Shown here: positions 20,549 through 24,223 of the stretch, piece after piece
How positions within the stretch are numbered: position 1 is the stretch's first letter
How the letters are laid out: every line of letters begins with the position of its first letter
Assembly: GCA_004151065.3 (NCBI GenBank)
Contig: NWUY0300046310.1
Coordinates: 7,072 to 31,294 of the forward strand
Length of the DNA: 24,223 bases
Direction of reading: 5' to 3'
Source: Larix sibirica
Lineage: Eukaryota; Streptophyta; Pinopsida; Pinales; Pinaceae
Made by a program: the position numbers and the translations under genes
The notes under the pieces: model-generated
What the model was told of the DNA's origin: nothing
Databases searched by the model: none
The model's input: the letters and a program-made list of their open reading frames with translations, nothing else

Positions 20549-21432
20549 GGACCATCTTAATCTTCCTTCAAGTATAATCACAAGAACTTGCAAGGTAGAA
20601 TATGCACCCTTCCTCTAAGGGAATCAAGGATTTTTTCATTCTTTGATTAGTTTTTTTCCCATTGATATTAAGGTATGATTAGTGACCTCAATCTCTCTTT
20701 GTTTGATTAGGTTTGTTCTCCACTATTTTCTCTCTCTCCTTTCATTTCCAATCAATCATTTGAAGTGCATATAGTTAAGGGTTCCATAACTACCCAAGAG
20801 AATCAATTTATCACTAGTAAATTAAGTATATCTTTCTATCTCTTTCCCTAATTCACACAAAAGGAAATTTGGTAAATAAACTTACTTGTTGGTTTCTTCT
20901 TTGGTTGTTTGGGTGGAAAAGATAAATATCCACATTTTAGTATTTTTCTTATTGATTTTTCAACAATAATTTGAGTTTAATTAGGCTATCATAGAAAAAG
21001 GAAAGAAAGAATAGATACATTTTGTTGCTTCAGTATTGCTTTATTTATTTGTTCTTAGAATAACTTATTAGATGGGCTTATTCTCTTTTCAACCCTAGAT
21101 TAAGTAAAACTCTCTTAACAAACCATTAATTCAAATGTTTCAAGTGTTTCTTTATTTACTTACTCCATCCTTCCTCTCTCCTCCTCCCCATTTTCATGGC
21201 TTTCCAGCTGCAAAAACCAAGTGGAAACTACACATCCCCTAACCCTAGCCCTCCTCAATTTGTGTGCATGTATTGGTAGAGTTTGGATTATATTCCTAGT
21301 ATTCTTCCTTTTATACCCTTGGGTTATTTTAATTGAGTTATTTGGAAACTTAGGTTCTTATTTGGTCTTCATGACTTTACTTAGTAAGTGAGAGCATATT
21401 TACCATCTCATCTTTCTCTAATATCTACATTT

Positions 21433-21450
21433 TGGTGACTCCATTAGGAA
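21433..21450 (+). other. Candidate primer-binding site
   Basis: TGGTGACTCCATTAGGAA starts with TGG, complementary to the CCA tail of tRNAs, and follows a possible LTR end by a few bases. I cannot say which tRNA it would match. Confidence 0.4.
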
Positions 21451-22180
21451 TTCATTTTGACTCTCTGCCCTATTATTTCTCTATTTTCAACCGTTCCCCT
21501 AGGTAAATAATTTTCCTATGCATTCTCCTTATTGTGGTAGATCCCCTCTTCCTACCCCTCAACATTCTCCTAAATGACTTTTCAAAGTATTCCCTACTTT
21601 ATATTTTTACCTATCAACCATGGATTCTGTACATGGTTTGTGGACTCCCAAAACATGTGCAATTGGAAAATGTCCAACTAAGTATTTCCTAATCCAAATG
21701 TATTCCATTCAAAATGTCTCCATTGTATTATGCCCAAATATCCTCTTAGCCTTAACCTTTTTCTAGTGGTCCTCAACATCAACCCAAACCCTAGCTTTAA
21801 GTTTAATCCCAAACTCAACCTACCTTTGAAATATAATACTCTTCATGGGTTCATACCGAATGAAACCTCATCTATAGGATGTTTCCTTCTCCTATAGACT
21901 TAGTTATAATCCAAATCATAAATCTAACCACACACCTCTTGAAGATGTGGACCCATTCACTAATATTTCCCAAACATCCACCTACTCCCCATATTATGTT
22001 TTCAATCATTCATGACCCTTTTCATCCAACCCTCTTCAACCCAGGTGGTGGTTTCTGGTGGTTTTCTAGTTTAATAATTATAGCCTAATATGAGGCCATT
22101 TTAGGAAAACCCTAGTATAATATTCAACAAGGGGCTCCCACTACATATATATGCCAACCCATTCCTACCATCCAAGTCCC

Positions 22181-23349
22181 TATGAAGCCTCAGACCCAAC
22201 CTATTGTATATATTGAGCATTTTGTTACTTTCTTAAACCAAGCCTTTAGCTACATGATCTTAGGAACTTCTAGTGCCATCCCTAAAATTGCACTTAGAAA
22301 TGCTTCTTTAGGAGCTACCTCTAGCCAAACTTAATCCAATGCATATCAATATCCCACTATGATTGCAATCCTCATTAAACCTATACCAGGCCTTGAAATT
22401 TCTTCAACAACCCAATCAACTTGACAATGTCAAATGGGATCACAAAACAATCAACATTACACCTCCAACCAAGTTGATCAAAATCAAATCGACTAACACA
22501 CTCATAGCTCACACCAAATGTTTCAAAAACAAAGACACACCAAATGTATAATTATGGAATGCAATATTTGTATTCCAATTCAACATATAATTGTTACTAT
22601 TCCTTGAGGATCCAATATTGCACAACCTTTAAACTATAACAAAGGTGTAAGTGCAACTTTTACATAATCACAAAATCAAGCTTCAAACTTCTTGCAAATC
22701 AAATTTCACATTTCATCCTAAATAAAAACAAAAAATTCACTCATCCTCAAAAAATTTACTTATTCCCCCCCCAAAAAAAATTCTTCAATAACTTCACCTT
22801 TATATAATCTCCTCCCAATCATTTAAATTGCAACTTCCAAATCATAAGGAAAACTTTCAAAGGACAAAACTTTGAAAGCAATACAAAGATCAAAACATTC
22901 CTTGCAATGATTCCTATCAAGCTCATACTCAAGAAAATCCACACTGTTATGCCCAACCTAACCCACCACCAAACCCTTCTCCTCAATGAGATCTAAAACT
23001 TAGACCAGAAACCTCCTACACTAAATACATGGACAATCCCCTTACTATACACACTGATGCAACTTTCCTTCCACCTGCCCTATCTAAACTACCCAAGTTT
23101 AGCAATGCTTTAGGTTAATATATGTTTTCCATGCAAACACATTTTCCCTCACTTACATGGAGTCCAAGCCTTATAATAGCATGGTCCTTAAAACATTCTC
23201 TTTCTCCTTTGACTAATGATGATCTTCATTATTTCTGCCAGATTCTCCTTCAGGGTTCCATCTATACTTTTCAACAATTGATAGAACAACTTGTAATGAT
23301 TATCCAATGGTCATTAAACTCATCACTTGGTTCTTACCACCCTTTCTAA
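22181..23349 (+). pseudogene. Gag-like remnant of the plus-strand element
   Basis: One frame from ATG 22181 reads VYIEHFVTFLNQAF to a TAA near 22334. Later frames (22363-22551, 23122-23349) are interrupted by many stops. The segment LHYFCQILLQGSIYTFQQLIEQLV recalls the part of gypsy gag that precedes a W-rich motif, where GSI.TF.QL.. is common. The match is to a general family pattern only. The conserved WF or WY pair normally upstream is absent, perhaps through a deletion. Confidence 0.35.
22766..22780. repeat. Homopolymer pair: C-run followed by A-run
   Basis: A run of about eight C is directly followed by about eight A inside the gag-like remnant. It is a likely place for replication slippage or sequencing error and would shift any reading frame through it. 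Confidence 0.7.
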
Positions 23350-23641
23350 CATAAAAAAACCTAAGAAATAATCTAACTCTACATTCATCTATAGATGAAG
23401 AAAAGTTTCCCACATCTCAATTGTTAATTTTGACTATTAATAATTCATGCACCTATTTGTTAACATTTTTTCACTACAACAACAACCTTGAGCCATATAG
23501 GGAGAACCATCTAACACATGAATATGCTATATATGTAGGGATCACATGCCATGCAACTTTATCCATTCTAAGACTCGATTGGAACCATCAACTAGTGCTT
23601 AGTCCCAATCAACTCCTTGGTCGGATCTCAGCCACATCAAC

Positions 23642-23710
23642 TCAATCAACCCTATGGATCAGTCAATCCATCGACTCAGTTGACCCTGCGGATCAGTTGA
23701 TCCATCGACT
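23642..23710. repeat. 34-bp tandem repeat rich in GTTGA/TCAAC words
   Basis: ATCCATCGACT occurs at 23666-23676 and 23700-23710, each preceded by a related CC(T/C)..GGATCAGT segment, giving a 34-bp period with about two copies. A further AGTTGACTC follows. GTCAA and TTGAC words lie as inverted repeats within the units. Confidence 0.85.
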
Positions 23711-24223
23711 AAGTTGACTCACGCAAGATTCTACAAGATTCATTCATCATACATGCCTTGCAACATTAGGTGACTCAAACACATGCCAACCTACATTTTG
23801 AATAGTTAGAAGGCACCGAGAAGATGCCATCAACACAGAAACAATGCCTCTTCATCTTATTCTAGCCAACAAATGGGAAGAAGAAGATTGCTCTCCTTAA
23901 TAAAATTGTAGCTACTTATTTGTAACTGAAACATGGAAGATAGACACCCAAGCATCTCTTCGATTTGTATATATACATGTAATCCTGAATATGCAAGGGT
24001 TCCTTGTTCTTGATTGCACTAAGAATCAAGATAAGTCCTGAAAGAGAAGGCTCAATTGGTTCCTCATGGTTCCTTCATTCAAACTCCATTAATGTAAATG
24101 AGTATTTCAACTTAGTACACCTTGATAAAGGGTTCTGCTTACAGACTTAAGAGGTGGATTCCCTACAGATGACTGCTCAATACAGCCATAGTTTTCACCC
24201 TTGGGGTTTCTCTGTTATCAATT
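23711..24223 (+). other. Right-edge sequence with LTR-like promoter features
   Basis: There is no coding sequence in this 0.5 kb. It contains TATATATACATG at about 23968-23979 and an AATAAAA-like word at about 23900. It ends CTCTGTTATCAATT, which would suit an LTR end followed by a primer-binding site beyond the window. This could be the LTR of a copia-type element, or part of the preceding element. The window ends before either can be checked. Confidence 0.3.

Larger units (their letters stand above)
20550..23560 (+). mobile_element. Probable 5' part of a second LTR retrotransposon, plus strand
   Basis: A putative LTR of unknown start ends near 21429 (ATCTACA). It is followed by TTTTGGTGACTCCATTAGGA, which resembles the primer-binding region of Tat/Ogre-like plant gypsy elements (TTTTGGYGACTCYRCTGGGGA type). 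Downstream are eroded plus-strand frames with gag-like character, such as NDDLHYFCQ and GSIYTFQQLIEQLV (about 23213-23295). No pol domain is in the window. The element assignment is inference from these two signals. Confidence 0.45.

Noticed and set aside
1-24223. CRISPR array, bacterial operon or phage-like system
   Set aside because: The tandem repeats have no regular unique spacers, the only intact gene is a spliced plant gene, and all other coding signals are eukaryotic retrotransposons.
1-24223. tRNA or rRNA genes
   Set aside because: I looked for tRNA box A and box B patterns and conserved rRNA blocks and saw none that held up. A tRNAscan-SE or Infernal run would settle it.

Overview
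The window looks like nuclear DNA from a land plant with a large, transposon-rich genome. A gymnosperm such as a conifer is my guess: one gene has a mix of short and kilobase-scale introns, old and badly eroded retroelements fill the rest, and intergenic DNA is AT-rich. Nothing in the sequence proves the species. There is no bacterial gene organisation, no CRISPR array and no rRNA or tRNA gene that I can see.

Layout. (1) 1-4527, minus strand: the first seven coding exons (306 codons) of an intact UNC93-like membrane protein gene. It runs off the left edge, so about the last 130 residues are missing. All splice sites are GT-AG and all phases join cleanly. Intron 2 (2.1 kb) holds an irregular array of duplicated modules. 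(2) About 4528-5086: 5' flank of that gene, with TATA-like sites on the minus strand and a 31-bp tandem duplication. (3) About 5087-11805, plus strand: a nearly full-length L1-type plant LINE. ORF1 has a DUF4283 domain and a CCHC knuckle. ORF2 has endonuclease, reverse transcriptase, zf-RVT and RNase H domains. It is broken by stops and frameshifts, and its two ORFs meet at a TAATG stop-start overlap. (4) About 11806-13084: non-coding DNA with small tandem duplications and one TATA-like site. (5) About 13085-20548, minus strand: a degenerate Ty3/gypsy LTR retrotransposon with two diverged LTRs, a polypurine tract, gag knuckle, protease, RT, RNase H and integrase remnants. A tandem array of about 111-bp units lies in its 5' part. 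(6) About 20550-23560, plus strand: probably the 5' part of a second, different LTR element, with a candidate primer-binding site at 21433 and eroded gag-like reading frames. (7) 23560-24223: a 34-bp tandem repeat, then sequence with LTR-like promoter features reaching the right edge.

The only gene likely to work for the host is the UNC93-like one. Everything else is retrotransposon sequence or unassigned intergenic DNA. The LINE lies head to head with the UNC93-like gene, its 5' end about 560 bp upstream of the start codon. I did not find a convincing new biological system. The most distinctive points are the LINE's TAATG coupling of ORF1 to ORF2, its C-terminal RNase H with two replaced acidic residues, the dominance of TAG and TGA stops explained by C-to-T or G-to-A change, and the repeat arrays in the intron and in the gypsy element.
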